A stretch of DNA of 64,000 nucleotides, from assembly GCA_910579125.1 (NCBI GenBank), contig CAJTTH010000006.1, positions 22,909 through 86,908 of the forward strand, given 5' to 3'. The position numbers were made by a program, and so were the translations under genes. Below the pieces are notes generated by a model. It did no database searches. It was not told where the DNA came from and saw nothing but the letters and a program-made list of their open reading frames with translations. Below are positions 40,604 to 50,719 of this stretch, in pieces. The number at the start of each line of letters is the position of its first letter. Position 1 is the stretch's first letter. This DNA is from an uncultured Oscillospiraceae bacterium. GTDB taxonomy: Bacteria > Bacillota > Clostridia > Oscillospirales > Ruminococcaceae.

Positions 40604-41809
40604 TTATATATCCTTAGAAATCATAGCCTTAGGCGGCGCGACCGCTTTGTCCGAAACGTTTACGCGGTGTCCGATAACCGCAACGCCCCACTGCGATTTA
40701 TCCTCGATAAGCTCGGGACGCTCGCCGATATGTGCGCCCTCGCCGATAACGCAGTCCTCTCCGACGATAGCGTACTCGATAACCGCGCCCTTCTTGATAA
40801 CGGAATTCGGCATTATAATGGAATCGCGTACGATAGCGCCCTCTTCAACGGTAACGCCTGCGAACAGCACCGAGAAATCGATCATACCGTTGATATCGCA
40901 GCCCTCCGCGATCATCGAGTTCTCAATTCTCGACTGCGGACCTGCGTAGTGCGGCGGCATAACGGGGTTACGCGAGTAAATTTTCCAGCTGTCGTCCAGC
41001 AGATCGAGCGGAACGTTCGGGTCGAGAACGTCCATATTTGCCTCCCAAAGAGAATCGATAGTGCCGACGTCTTTCCAGTAGCCGTCGAAATGGTAAGCGA
41101 CCATTTTCTCCTTGTTCTCCAGCATTGCGGGGATTATGTTTTTGCCGAAGTCCTTGGTCGCGCCCTCGTCGTTTTCGTTGTCGATGAGGTACTTGCGCAG
41201 CTTCGACCATGTAAACACATAAACGCCCATTGACGCGAGGTTCGATTTCGGCTCTTTCGGCTTCTCCGCGAACTCGTAGATAACGTCGTCATCGTCCACG
41301 CTCATGATACCGAAGCGCGGAGCTTCCTCCCACGGCACTTCGAGAACAGCAATAGTTGCGTCCGCGTTGTGCTGCTTGTGGAAGTCGACCATTTTAGAGT
41401 AATTCATCTTGTAAATGTGGTCGCCCGAGAGTATAGCCACATATTCGGGATTATATCTGTCGATAAAGCTGATATTCTGGTAAATGGCGTTTGCCGTACC
41501 CGAATACCATGACTTGCCCGCCGCTGTCTCATAAGGCGGCAGAACGTGCACGCCGCCGTGCGCACGGTCGAGACCCCAAGGCTGACCGTTGCCGATATAC
41601 TCGTTGAGCACCATCGGCTGATATTGTGTCAGCACGCCGACCGTGTCGATACCCGAGTTTACGCAGTTTGACAACGGGAAATCAATAATTCTGTATTTTC
41701 CGCCGTAAGGAACAGCGGGCTTTGCCATGTCCTGAGTAAGCGCGTAGAGACGGCTGCCTTGTCCGCCCGCCAGCAGCATAGCGACGCACTCTTTTTTAAT
41801 GTGGTTCAT
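40604..41809 (-). CDS. glgC: Glucose-1-phosphate adenylyltransferase, catalytic subunit
   Basis: A 401-residue enzyme that makes ADP-glucose for glycogen synthesis. It carries the catalytic loop LLAGGQGSRLYALT, KPAVPYGGKYRIIDF and the beta-helix C-terminal domain. The ATG at 41809 sits behind GGGAGGAAAC, which lies inside the upstream TTG-initiated extension, so the shorter start is preferred. It follows glgB by 18 bases. Confidence 0.96.
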   Translation of the reverse strand: MNHIKKECVAMLLAGGQGSRLYALTQDMAKPAVPYGGKYRIIDFPLSNCVNSGIDTVGVLTQYQPMVLNEYIGNGQPWGLDRAHGGVHVLPPYETAAGKSWYSGTANAIYQNISFIDRYNPEYVAILSGDHIYKMNYSKMVDFHKQHNADATIAVLEVPWEEAPRFGIMSVDDDDVIYEFAEKPKEPKSNLASMGVYVFTWSKLRKYLIDNENDEGATKDFGKNIIPAMLENKEKMVAYHFDGYWKDVGTIDSLWEANMDVLDPNVPLDLLDDSWKIYSRNPVMPPHYAGPQSRIENSMIAEGCDINGMIDFSVLFAGVTVEEGAIVRDSIIMPNSVIKKGAVIEYAIVGEDCVIGEGAHIGERPELIEDKSQWGVAVIGHRVNVSDKAVAPPKAMISKDI

Positions 41810-41827
41810 AAAGTTTCCTCCCAAAAA

Positions 41828-43873
41828 TTATTTGCCGTTATTTTTTGCCTTTTCCGTTTTCTCGGTATCGGGCTTTGTTTCCTTAGCTTCGGGCTTTTCA
41901 GCCGAATCGATTTTCTCCGACTTTGCGGACTTCTTGTCCGTGTGAGGGTGAACGAGCGTTTCCGTAAACTCTGCGTCTACCGCTTCGGGGTCGCGGATAT
42001 TGACAGGCTTGAGGTACATTACCGACATAGGCGGAATGTCAAGCGATATTCTGTACTGCTCGCTGTGCATGGGCTCTTTTTTCGCGGTAACGGTCTTGTT
42101 GGTAATGCCGCTGCCGCCGAACTTTACATCGTCCGAATTGAATATCTCCTCATAGTCCGCAAAGTACGGAACGCCTATTTCGTAGACCTCGTGACGCACG
42201 GGCTGGAAGTTGCACACGACGATGACCTCGTCCTTGTTCTTGGCGATGCGCCTGAACGCAATAACGGAGTTCTGGTTGTCCTCCGCCGATATCCAGTGGA
42301 AGCCCTCCCAGCTCGTATCACACTCCCACAGCGCGGGAGTTTCCTTGTACAGCTTGTTGATAGCCTTTACATACTCGTGATACTTATAGTGCGGTTCAAA
42401 TTCGAGAACCTCCCAATCGAGCTGCGACTGGAAATTCCACTCCTTGTACTGAGCGAACTCCTGTCCCATGAACATCAGCTTTTTGCCGGGGTGCGCCATC
42501 ATATAGCCGAGGAATGTCCTCATCGAATGGAAACGGTACTCGCGCGGTCCGCCCATTTTGTCGAGCATAGAGCACTTTCCGTAAACCACCTCGTCGTGGC
42601 TTATCGGGAGCACATAGTTCTCGGAGAACGCGTAGTAGAACGAGAATGTAACCAGATTGTGGTTGTATGGTCTGCCGAGCGGATCCATGCTCATATAGCG
42701 TAGCATATCATTCATCCAACCCATATTCCACTTGAAGTTGAAGCCCAATCCGCCGATGTCGGCGGGCTTTGTTACCATAGGCCAGGCGGTCGACTCCTCC
42801 GCGATCATAAGGATATTCGGGTGCTCCTTGAATACCGCCGCGTTGAGCTTCTGCAAAAACGCGATGGCCTCGATATTTTCCTTGCCGCCCTGCTTGTTCG
42901 GACGCCACTCGCCCTGTCTGCGGTCATAATCGAGATAAAGCATCGAAGCCACTGCGTCCACACGCAGACCGTCGATGTGGTACTTCTCTATCCAGTAATT
43001 CGCGTTGGAAACAAGATATGACTGAACCTCGGGCTTTCCCCAATCGAATATGTGAGTGCCCCAGTTTTTATGTTCGCGCTTGAGCGGATCGATATACTCG
43101 TAGCAGCTCTCGCCGTCCCACTCATACAAGCCCGCCGCGTCCTTGGGGAAATGTGCCGGAACCCAGTCCACAATAACGCCGATATCCGCCTGATGGCATT
43201 TATCGATAAACGCCATAAAGTCGTGCGGCGTACCGAAACGCGAGGTAGGCGCGAAATAGCCGATCTGCTGATATCCCCACGAGCCGTCGAACGGATATTC
43301 GCCGATAGGCATAAGCTCGACGTGAGTATAGCCCATTTCCTTGACATAAGGAATGAGCGCGTCGGCAAGCATTTTATAGCTGAGATAATTCTCGCCAGAT
43401 TTTCTCCACGAGCCGATATTTACCTCGTAAATGTTTATCGGACTTTCATAGACGTTGGTCTTTGAAAGTGTGTCCATATACTTCTTGTCTTTCCATGCGT
43501 ATCCCTCGATATCGAAGAACTTTGTCGCCGTGTTCGGACGCAGTTCCATGTGATACCCGTAGGGATCTGCCTTGAGCTTAATAAGACCGTCGGGAGCTTC
43601 CACGCTGTACTTATAGTTGTCGAATTGCTTAATGCCCTCGACATATAGCTCCCAGATACCGCCGTCGCTGATCTTATTCATATAGTTCAGCGTTCTGTCC
43701 CAATGATTGAAATCTCCGACTATACTTACCGACTTTGCATGAGGCGCCCAACATCTGAAAACAACGCCGTTCTTTTCCTTATGCGAGCCGAAAAAATCAT
43801 AAGCGTGCGCATTCTCTCCCTGGTGGAACAAATGCAGCGGTACATTGTATTGCTCGGGAACAACAATTGCCAT
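41828..43873 (-). CDS. glgB: 1,4-alpha-glucan branching enzyme
   Basis: A 681-residue GH13 enzyme that introduces alpha-1,6 branches into glycogen. An N-terminal CBM48 (about 25-115) precedes the catalytic barrel with GLRVDAVASML (nucleophile Asp), MIAEEST (acid/base Glu) and PISHDEVVYG. The C-terminal 45 residues are a charged Lys/Glu/Thr tail (DKKSAKSEKIDSAEKPEAKE) not typical of the family. First gene of glgB-glgC-glgD. No glycogen synthase (glgA) is in the window. Confidence 0.96.
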   Translation of the reverse strand: MAIVVPEQYNVPLHLFHQGENAHAYDFFGSHKEKNGVVFRCWAPHAKSVSIVGDFNHWDRTLNYMNKISDGGIWELYVEGIKQFDNYKYSVEAPDGLIKLKADPYGYHMELRPNTATKFFDIEGYAWKDKKYMDTLSKTNVYESPINIYEVNIGSWRKSGENYLSYKMLADALIPYVKEMGYTHVELMPIGEYPFDGSWGYQQIGYFAPTSRFGTPHDFMAFIDKCHQADIGVIVDWVPAHFPKDAAGLYEWDGESCYEYIDPLKREHKNWGTHIFDWGKPEVQSYLVSNANYWIEKYHIDGLRVDAVASMLYLDYDRRQGEWRPNKQGGKENIEAIAFLQKLNAAVFKEHPNILMIAEESTAWPMVTKPADIGGLGFNFKWNMGWMNDMLRYMSMDPLGRPYNHNLVTFSFYYAFSENYVLPISHDEVVYGKCSMLDKMGGPREYRFHSMRTFLGYMMAHPGKKLMFMGQEFAQYKEWNFQSQLDWEVLEFEPHYKYHEYVKAINKLYKETPALWECDTSWEGFHWISAEDNQNSVIAFRRIAKNKDEVIVVCNFQPVRHEVYEIGVPYFADYEEIFNSDDVKFGGSGITNKTVTAKKEPMHSEQYRISLDIPPMSVMYLKPVNIRDPEAVDAEFTETLVHPHTDKKSAKSEKIDSAEKPEAKETKPDTEKTEKAKNNGK

Positions 43874-43995
43874 GTTACCAATACCTCCCTTTGGAGCCCG
43901 TTTCTGTCAAGCTCCGTTCTCTGTAAAAACGCGTCACACCCGATTTGATTATTTTCACCAAAAACCAAACCAAAGCGCTGTGTTTCTTTATCACT

Positions 43996-44024
43996 ATTGT
44001 AGCATATTCGATAAAATTTTGCAA
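43996..44024 (-). promoter_or_regulatory. Promoter of the glycogen operon
   Basis: Minus-strand TTGCAA (44024-44019) and TACAAT (44001-43996), 17-base spacer. Confidence 0.75.
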
Positions 44025-44213
44025 GTGTTTTGTTAATTTTTATGGAATATAACATTTTCTTGTTAATTTTTTGGCAATTTTACACAACAAAAAAGATGAA
44101 AATTGATTGAAATCGTTTTCATTGCCGTCTTGTCAAGAATTTTTTGCTATATCTGCCGAAATTTGGCAACAAAGAGAGCAGCATTCTGCGCACGGGGACA
44201 AGGGGAAATTCTT

Positions 44214-44313
44214 AAGGCAACACCGCATAATTGTTGTCGAGCGGCTGCACAGAAAGATTTTTCGTCAGATTGTACAATGAGAACGACGCAAGGCTGTATG
44301 CCTTGCCGTCTTA
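44214..44313 (+). repeat. Dispersed repeat, family 2, copy 1
   Basis: It begins GGCAACACCGCATAATTG and ends with the hairpin GCAAGGC/GCCTTGC, overlapping the spoIIE stop codon. It shares both ends with the longer element at 58394-58637, where the hairpin part is inverted. The rest of the gap 43874-44213 holds only the glycogen promoter. Confidence 0.65.
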
Positions 44314-46572
44314 ACTCCCTACGGCAACAGCTATAACGCTTATATCGTCGTCGCGTCCGTTTTCGGCAGCACGCGCCGCCTTAGCTATCCGTTCGGAGAG
44401 TTCGCACGGCTCAACGCGCTGCGACAGCTCCCTCGAAAGCCACTTTTCGTCCAGAACCGCGCCGTCGGTCGTCATTACAATAACGTCGCCGACACCGACG
44501 GTGAACCTCTGCGCGGGTACGGTGAGCTTACCGCCCAGCCCCGCAGGCGGCGAGGACAGCGCTGCCCTGATGAGTTTATCCGCCGACTTTATATATGTAG
44601 TCGCCGCGCCCGCCTTGTATACGGCGCATTCGCCGCTGTTCAGGTCTATACGGCAGATGTCGAGCGTGGCAAAGCTCTCGTCCGCGCTCTTCACCATAAG
44701 CACCGTGTTCACCGTTTCAAGAGCGGCGGGCAGAGATATTCCGCCTTTCAGCAGCTTTGACAGTACGGAACACGCCATTGCCGAATCGACCCGTGCGCGG
44801 CTGCCCGTTCCCATGCCGTCCGAGAGAATAACATACAGCGCTCCCGAAGCGTCAGTGAACGTGTCGTAGCAATCGCCGCAGACATTGTTCTGTCCGCGCG
44901 GAAGCTGATATGCGCCGATCTTCGCGGAAAGCGTGGTACGTTCGTTCGCGGTTATGCGGTAGCGTCCGCTGCTGCCGGTTATCTCGGGGAGCTCCAGATC
45001 GCGTCCTAACGCCTTTATAAGCAGCGTTCCAAGATATTCCTTGGTAACGCGCGGCTCGGTCGTGCCGTATGCCTCGAATTTCAGCTTGCCGCGCTTGTCG
45101 AACATCACGAATGCCTGCGGCAGCTCCACGCCGTTCTCGCGGAGTATTTTCTCGGCGCGTTTTTCCGACGACCTCGCGCGGTTCGCCGACTTCACCTCCG
45201 ATTTAAGACTGCCCAGATCACGCAGAATATCACGCAGACCCTCCAGCTGATCGACGTAAATTCTCCGCAGCTCGCGAACGCGGCGCTCGTCCGACGCCGC
45301 CGAAAGGAAACGCGAATACTCGGACGTGATCGCGCGCATAACTCCGCCCTTATTGACGCACTCCTCCGCACACTCGGGCGACATGGAAAATTCGGTAAGT
45401 TCAAAGCCCGTGCGAAGCTGCATTACCAGCCGCGAAAATTCCTTGCGGAACTGTTCGTATTTTTTCCCCCAGCATATCATGGAATTCGGACAGCTGCGGC
45501 ACGCCTTGTCTGCGGCGCGTTCGGCTACCTGCTCGGGGCTCAGTGAGTATTTGCGGTCGAGAGTGTCCGCCGCCGCGTTTATTCCCGAGCCGATACCGCC
45601 TATCGCGTCCGCCGCGAAATTAAGGCGTTCGCGCAGCATAAGCGCGACGGTGCTGTCCGAAAAGTCGCTCTCGGGCACTTTGATCTTCTCGATAGGTATG
45701 CAGATAAACGCCGCTGCGGAGACCACTGCCTCGACAAGTATTTTCCATGAATCCCCGCCTATACCGAGTACCGGGATACCCGCGGCGCAAAAAAACACAA
45801 ATCCCACCGACCGCGCTATTTTTCCGTATTTCGTGAACGCACAGCTCGCCGCCGCCGAAAACGCGATAAGCGCCGCGTTCGTCACAGCCGCCATACCGTT
45901 CGCGCAAAAACCGAGAAGAGCGGGTACGGCGATGACCGCATACCACGCCAGTCCCCTCCGCGCAGTCACGACAAGCAGAACAAAGCCGAGTATCAGACCG
46001 CCGATATTCGCGAACGGATAATCCAGCGCGCCCAGCGAGATAAAACCGAGCGCCGACGCAATTCCGCATAGCGTGCAGTCGCGCGGCTCGGAAACGTCTA
46101 TCCCGCGCACCTTTTCCGTATCGCACAACAGGCACACGCAAAGCGCAAGCACTCCCGAAACGAGCGCCGACACTATCACGCGCAGAAGTTCCGAGGTATC
46201 ACCCGTCTCGGATATTCTCGCGAAAAATACCGCGAACGCTGCCGCGAAAAAGCGCTCCCCCGCGCGTAATTTCGCGTTGTTAAGGTCGGGAATGACCCGT
46301 GCCGCCAACACGATCACGATCGCAGCCAAGCTCAATAGCGCAGTCGGAAAGCCGCGCAGCAGCGCACCCAACGCGCCGCCGAGCGCCGCGCAGACGCAGC
46401 GTTTCCCCGACAGACCCGCGACCAGAGCCGCCGCTGCGGGGGCAGCGGTAAGTCCGGACGAGCCGAGTTCCGCCCCCAGACCCAGAACCGCCCAGACCGC
46501 GTTCTCCTTTAAAAAATTCCCCCAGTGCGAGAAGTCCGTTTCCCGCTTGAATAATGCCGCTTTGTCAGTCAT
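44311..46572 (-). CDS. spoIIE: Stage II sporulation protein E
   Basis: A 753-residue membrane phosphatase that dephosphorylates SpoIIAA and so activates sigma-F in the forespore. The N-terminal third has about ten hydrophobic segments. A central region with a Cys cluster (DKACRSCPNSMICWG) precedes the PP2C-type phosphatase domain (GDCYDTFTDASGALYVILSDGMGTG, near residue 545; MTTDGAVLDE, DDISVIAV). The start is the ATG at 46572, or the ATG at 46584 behind AAAGG. Its presence implies endospore formation. Confidence 0.94.
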   Translation of the reverse strand: MTDKAALFKRETDFSHWGNFLKENAVWAVLGLGAELGSSGLTAAPAAAALVAGLSGKRCVCAALGGALGALLRGFPTALLSLAAIVIVLAARVIPDLNNAKLRAGERFFAAAFAVFFARISETGDTSELLRVIVSALVSGVLALCVCLLCDTEKVRGIDVSEPRDCTLCGIASALGFISLGALDYPFANIGGLILGFVLLVVTARRGLAWYAVIAVPALLGFCANGMAAVTNAALIAFSAAASCAFTKYGKIARSVGFVFFCAAGIPVLGIGGDSWKILVEAVVSAAAFICIPIEKIKVPESDFSDSTVALMLRERLNFAADAIGGIGSGINAAADTLDRKYSLSPEQVAERAADKACRSCPNSMICWGKKYEQFRKEFSRLVMQLRTGFELTEFSMSPECAEECVNKGGVMRAITSEYSRFLSAASDERRVRELRRIYVDQLEGLRDILRDLGSLKSEVKSANRARSSEKRAEKILRENGVELPQAFVMFDKRGKLKFEAYGTTEPRVTKEYLGTLLIKALGRDLELPEITGSSGRYRITANERTTLSAKIGAYQLPRGQNNVCGDCYDTFTDASGALYVILSDGMGTGSRARVDSAMACSVLSKLLKGGISLPAALETVNTVLMVKSADESFATLDICRIDLNSGECAVYKAGAATTYIKSADKLIRAALSSPPAGLGGKLTVPAQRFTVGVGDVIVMTTDGAVLDEKWLSRELSQRVEPCELSERIAKAARAAENGRDDDISVIAVAVGS

Positions 46573-46742
46573 TTTCTCTAACATCCTTTCGATTGATTTT
46601 CCCCAAATTACAATTCGGTTATTATATAATATCACCGAAACTCTGAAAATGCTGTCATAAACGGTTGGTGAAAACAGAGCGTTTTTGAGGGCTTTGCGCG
46701 GATTTTTCGGGATAGCGGACATATTCGGCGGCAAACGAAAAA

Positions 46743-46766
46743 TCCCCCCGAATTTCTTCGGGAGGA
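46743..46766 (-). terminator. Terminator of the sigma/anti-sigma operon
   Basis: A TCCTCCCGAA/TTCGGGGGGA hairpin with one mismatch and a TTTTT run on the minus strand, 33 bases after the stop at 46799. Confidence 0.75.
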
Positions 46767-46798
46767 TATGCCGTTTCAGGGAATTACGTGATATTCGC

Positions 46799-47239
46799 TT
46801 ACACGCCGCCATTCGCGGTAGAGTAGACCACGCTGTCTCCGTCAAGTATCTCAAAGCCGCCGTTGTCGCCCTCAATGACGATCCCGCAGCCGTTAGGAGC
46901 GCCGTCATCTGGCAGGTCGATCTCGACCATTTGAGCCTTGCCGTCGTCGCCGACCGTGTATTCCGTAACAGTGCCCTGTACCTCCTTTCCGTTGATAAAG
47001 AAGCTGAAAGTCTTTGTGATATTGTCCATAACAGCACCGTCAGTTGCCGCGTTTGCGGTAACGAGCGACAGCGCGCCGGTTGCGGTTATGGCGGCAGCGA
47101 TAAGCAGCGGTTTAATATTAAAGTGTTTCATAGGTTTATCCTCCTCGATACGCGACAAAACGGCAGTCTTGATTTTCTCGGCGCTTTTGTCGGCAGCCGT
47201 TTCCTCGTCAAAACATTTTTTCAGCAGTTCTTCAAGCAT
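46799..47239 (-). CDS. Putative membrane anti-sigma factor
   Basis: A 146-residue protein: a helical N-terminus (MLEELLKKCFDEETAADKSAEKIKTAVLSRIEED), one membrane helix (about 43-65) and an extracytoplasmic beta-rich domain. It overlaps the end of the ECF sigma gene by 8 bases, the usual arrangement for a cognate anti-sigma factor. There is no zinc-binding HxxxCxxC motif, so it is not a classical ZAS-type protein. Start at 47239 chosen over 47245. Confidence 0.72.
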   Translation of the reverse strand: MLEELLKKCFDEETAADKSAEKIKTAVLSRIEEDKPMKHFNIKPLLIAAAITATGALSLVTANAATDGAVMDNITKTFSFFINGKEVQGTVTEYTVGDDGKAQMVEIDLPDDGAPNGCGIVIEGDNGGFEILDGDSVVYSTANGGV

Positions 47240-47786
47240 GATCAAAACCCCTTTTCGTCAGATATTCTTTAAGTTTATTTCGTGTTCGGGAGAGCACGGA
47301 GCGGATCGAGCCTTCCGATATGTTCATTCGCTCAGCTATATGGGGAGTGCTTTCGCCGTAGAAGTAATATCTCGCGAACACCTCGCGTTCTTTCTCCTGC
47401 AATTGCTCAAGCCCCTTGTCAAGACATCGCAGCATATCGTGCAGCTGCGCCGCGTCCTCAACGGAAAATTCGCTTGGTATCTCAAGCTCCGAAATATCCT
47501 CGCACGGCGGTTTCACGGATTTGAAACGATCCTTTACCGCGTTCCTCGCCATCGCCGAGAGATACGAACGGAAACCCGTTTTCGTGTCGAGATTTTCCCT
47601 ATGCTGCCAAAGCGAAAAGAAAACGTCCGAGCAAAGCTCGTCAATATCCTGCTCCGAAAACGTTCCGCGCGAAAAATTGCGAATAACGGTGCGGACGTAT
47701 CCCGTATAGCAGTCGATAATCTCTTTCAATGCAGCCGTATTGCCTTTTTTCAGCTTTATGGCAAGCGTTTTTTCCTTTGTCTGCAT
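47232..47786 (-). CDS. ECF-type RNA polymerase sigma factor
   Basis: A 184-residue sigma-70 family factor. Region 2 (CYTGYVRTVIRNFSRGTFSEQDIDELCSDVFFSLWQHREN) and region 4 (LQEKEREVFARYYFYGESTPHIAERMNISEGSIRSVLSRTRNKLKEYL) are complete. The ATG at 47786 is preceded by GGAGGT at 9 bases. It likely responds to an envelope signal through the downstream membrane protein. Confidence 0.92.
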   Translation of the reverse strand: MQTKEKTLAIKLKKGNTAALKEIIDCYTGYVRTVIRNFSRGTFSEQDIDELCSDVFFSLWQHRENLDTKTGFRSYLSAMARNAVKDRFKSVKPPCEDISELEIPSEFSVEDAAQLHDMLRCLDKGLEQLQEKEREVFARYYFYGESTPHIAERMNISEGSIRSVLSRTRNKLKEYLTKRGFDHA

Positions 47787-48064
47787 ATCCTCACGACCTC
47801 CAAGCGAAATGCTGCGCAGCAATCGTTTTTTGCCCTCTCACTATTATATACGACCCGTTTTAAAAAACGCGGCAAAAATTTTTGTATTTTCTTATTTGAT
47901 GTGCTTACATTGCTGCCGGTACTATTTATAATGTATCATCACAAAAGCATTGCACTGGATGGAAATTTTTGACACAAGCGTCTGATATCTGCCTTTATAT
48001 CAAATTCGATATTGTATTATTTAACAAATAAATTGTGCAAAATCAACAAAAATCAAACTTTATA

Positions 48065-48093
48065 TTGAAAATTTTTTCGGAGAATGCTATAAT
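48065..48093 (+). promoter_or_regulatory. Promoter of the chemoreceptor gene
   Basis: TTGAAA (48065-48070) and TATAAT (48088-48093), 17-base spacer, 41 bases before the ATG. No other feature is seen in the gap 47823-48134. Confidence 0.82.
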
Positions 48094-48134
48094 TTTATTA
48101 TAGCAACAGTTCTTCTTTGACAAGGAGTTTTAAT

Positions 48135-50114
48135 ATGAAAAATAATTCGATCAAGCAGAAAACCTCAATCAGAACACAGATGATTCTGATAGTGAGCCTT
48201 GTGTTTACGCTGCTGATAATCGGCACGGTCACGGCGGGTATAATCTCCGGCTATGTAAGTATCGAGAATACCGTAAACGCCGATCTCGTTACTATTCAGC
48301 AGTTCTCCGACCATACATTCGCGACTGCCCTCAAACAGGCTAAGATGGAGGCGACAAAGCCCGCTGCCGAGTTTGACAGAACCTGTGCGCTCGGCATAAA
48401 CAACGGTATCAAATACGCGGACAGAATGCTGGAGGGAACCATTTTTTCGGAGTGTGCGCTTGTGGATACCAACGGAAGCGTCCGCACAACCTACGAGCTT
48501 TTTGACGATAAGCTCGCGTCGCTTGAAAGCGTTCAGAGATCTATGGAAAGCAGCGAGCCTCAGATTTCGTCTACCGTCGATTTTAACGGAAATCTGCGCT
48601 TCGTCATTTCGGTAAAGTGCAAAATGGGCGCGTTTATCGTAACTATGGACGGCTCGTATTTCAGCGACCTTATCGCGGATAAAGCGGTAGCCGATACGGG
48701 CAGCGTTTTCCTTATCGACAACAACGGCAAGATGATCGCCAATGCCGATCCCTCTGTCGTTCAATCGCAAGTCAACTACATAGAAATGGCAGAGAAAGAC
48801 GCTTCTCACAAATCGACCGCTGAGCTTTTCCGTGAGATGACAAGCGAAAAAGCCGGCGTTACCAAGTTTATATTCAACGGCGTGAAGAACATCTGTGCCT
48901 ACGGCACCGTTGACGGCTCGGACGGCTGGGCATACGGCGTTACCGCGCCCGAAAGCGAAATGCTGTCGGCTATGTATATGATAATCGTCGCGCTGGTGAT
49001 ATGCTCGCTTGTATTTCTCGCGGGCGGTATCGTCGCTATTGCCGCATACGCAAACAGAATTTCCAAGCCTATCAAGGGAATGTCGCACCGTATGACGCTT
49101 ATGGCTCGCGGAGATCTGTACACGCCCGTCGATATTGTCAACCGCTCGGACGAAATAGGCGTTTTGGCGTATGAATTCGGCGGGACTCTGGTATCGCTGA
49201 AGTCCTATATCCGCGATATTGACGAGGTGCTTCATGAGATGTCGCGCGGCAATATGCTGGCAAGACCGCAGATACAGTATGACGGAGATTTCAGCACTAT
49301 CGAGAAATCGCTGAAAAAGATACGCAAGTCCTTAAACGCCACCTTTAACGCAATAAATAAATCCGCGAACAGCGTCGCCGAGGGTGCGGGCAGCGTTGCC
49401 AAGGGCGCACAGACACTGGCGAAAGGCGCAGCGGAGCAATCACGCGTAATATCAGAGCTTATGGACACGCTCGCGAGTATCTCCGCAGCTTCCACCGAGA
49501 ACTCCAAGACTACCAAGAACGCCGAGCAGAACGCCGTAAAGGCGGGCGAACAGGTCAAGTTCTGCAACGAAAGAATGCAGAGCGCGGCAGACGCAATGGC
49601 GGAGATCACCGATTCCGCTTTGCAGATTGAAAAGATAATTGCGACTATCGAGGACATTGCATATCAGACGAATATCCTCGCGCTAAATGCCGAGATAGAG
49701 GCAGCTGCGGCGGGTTCCGCGGGCAAGGGCTTCGCGGTCGTTGCCGACGAAGTGCGCAACCTCGCCAACAAATCCGACAAGGCGGCAAAGGCAACAAAGC
49801 AGCTTATCGACAAGTCTCTCGAGTCGGTAAACCGCGGCACGGAGGTGGTCGGTTCCGTATCCGAGCAGCTCAATCTCTCCACCGAGATCGTTCTCCATGC
49901 CGTTGACGATATGAAAACAGTCAACGTCGCCGTTCAGGAGGAAGAGGAGAGCATACGCAACATCGCCTCCAGCATTGAACGGATCAACCGCGTAGTTCAG
50001 TCCAACACCGCAAACTCCGCCGAGAGTGCCGAAACGAGCCATGCGCTTTCCGTTCAGGCAGATAACCTTAAGTCGCTTATGGCAAACTTCCAATGCGAAA
50101 ATTCCGATGAATAA
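48135..50114 (+). CDS. Methyl-accepting chemotaxis protein
   Basis: A 659-residue chemoreceptor: first membrane helix about 16-40, an extracellular Cache-like sensor about 45-275 (GTVDGSDGWAYGVTAPESEM at its end), second membrane helix about 285-310, HAMP, and a cytoplasmic signalling domain with the hairpin tip IEDIAYQTNILALNAEIEAA...GKGFAVVADEVRNLA. It binds CheW/CheA. The ATG at 48135 follows AAGGAG. The ligand is unknown. Monocistronic. It suggests motility or surface sensing. Confidence 0.95.
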   Translation: MKNNSIKQKTSIRTQMILIVSLVFTLLIIGTVTAGIISGYVSIENTVNADLVTIQQFSDHTFATALKQAKMEATKPAAEFDRTCALGINNGIKYADRMLEGTIFSECALVDTNGSVRTTYELFDDKLASLESVQRSMESSEPQISSTVDFNGNLRFVISVKCKMGAFIVTMDGSYFSDLIADKAVADTGSVFLIDNNGKMIANADPSVVQSQVNYIEMAEKDASHKSTAELFREMTSEKAGVTKFIFNGVKNICAYGTVDGSDGWAYGVTAPESEMLSAMYMIIVALVICSLVFLAGGIVAIAAYANRISKPIKGMSHRMTLMARGDLYTPVDIVNRSDEIGVLAYEFGGTLVSLKSYIRDIDEVLHEMSRGNMLARPQIQYDGDFSTIEKSLKKIRKSLNATFNAINKSANSVAEGAGSVAKGAQTLAKGAAEQSRVISELMDTLASISAASTENSKTTKNAEQNAVKAGEQVKFCNERMQSAADAMAEITDSALQIEKIIATIEDIAYQTNILALNAEIEAAAAGSAGKGFAVVADEVRNLANKSDKAAKATKQLIDKSLESVNRGTEVVGSVSEQLNLSTEIVLHAVDDMKTVNVAVQEEEESIRNIASSIERINRVVQSNTANSAESAETSHALSVQADNLKSLMANFQCENSDE

Positions 50115-50119
50115 AACAG

Positions 50120-50147
50120 AACGGGGCAGCCTGAACGCTGCCCCGTT
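50120..50147 (+). terminator. Terminator of the chemoreceptor gene
   Basis: An 11-bp stem, AACGGGGCAGC/GCTGCCCCGTT, with a 6-base loop and a T-run. Confidence 0.92.
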
Positions 50148-50223
50148 TTTTCGGTTATCTTGTCATCTCGAAATGCACCAAAACGTGGGTGCAGGCGGCG
50201 TGTTGATGGATACTAAACAGGCT

Positions 50224-50706
50224 CTAAAGAGTTTTTTTCATGAAAATGCAGTGGAACGTCAGATACGCGTCACATTCGCCCGATTTTGTGAAGCCGTGGT
50301 TCTCGTACCAACGCTTTACGCGCTCGTTCGCGTCCACAACGCCGATAGTTATTTCCGTGAAACCAAGCTCGCGCGCCCTGTCGAACGAATGGTACATAAG
50401 GCTCTCGCCGATTTTATTGTGACGAAACTCGGGCAGGGTGCTCAGATTTGAAAGCTCAATCTCGCCGCCGTCGATATGCAGCGAGTAATACCCCGCGATA
50501 TTTCCGTCGACAAAACACGCGTACATTGGGCGGTGTTCGTCGAACATATGCCAACGCAGCCGCTCCTCCGTTGTGGTGTAAGATGTGAATTTCGGGTCTT
50601 TTTCCGGGGTGAAGCCGAACTCGTCCGCGACGGTCTGAAAGCTGCGCCGTATTACCTGTACGCATTCGGGAATATCGTTTTCCGTGACTTTTCTTATCTC
50701 CCGCAT
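50224..50706 (-). CDS. GNAT-family N-acetyltransferase
   Basis: A 160-residue acetyltransferase. The acetyl-CoA site is seen in LSTLPEFRHNKIGESLMYHSFDRARELG (variant of Q/RxxGxG/A), followed by ITIGVVDANERVKRWYENHGF. The acceptor is unknown. Last gene of the ppa-maf-GNAT-GNAT operon, 13 bases after the previous stop. Confidence 0.88.
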   Translation of the reverse strand: MREIRKVTENDIPECVQVIRRSFQTVADEFGFTPEKDPKFTSYTTTEERLRWHMFDEHRPMYACFVDGNIAGYYSLHIDGGEIELSNLSTLPEFRHNKIGESLMYHSFDRARELGFTEITIGVVDANERVKRWYENHGFTKSGECDAYLTFHCIFMKKTL

Positions 50707-50719
50707 TGTTCTCTCCTTG

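Noticed and set aside
39316..40617. 433-codon plus-strand frame across glgD
   Set aside because: Antisense to glgD. Only its first few codons after a strong ribosome site at 39428 deserve mention, as a possible gene stub.
46573..47037. N-terminal extension of spoIIE to 47037
   Set aside because: The extension is antisense-like shadow of the anti-sigma gene in another frame and passes a terminator; the conserved protein starts at 46572 or 46584.
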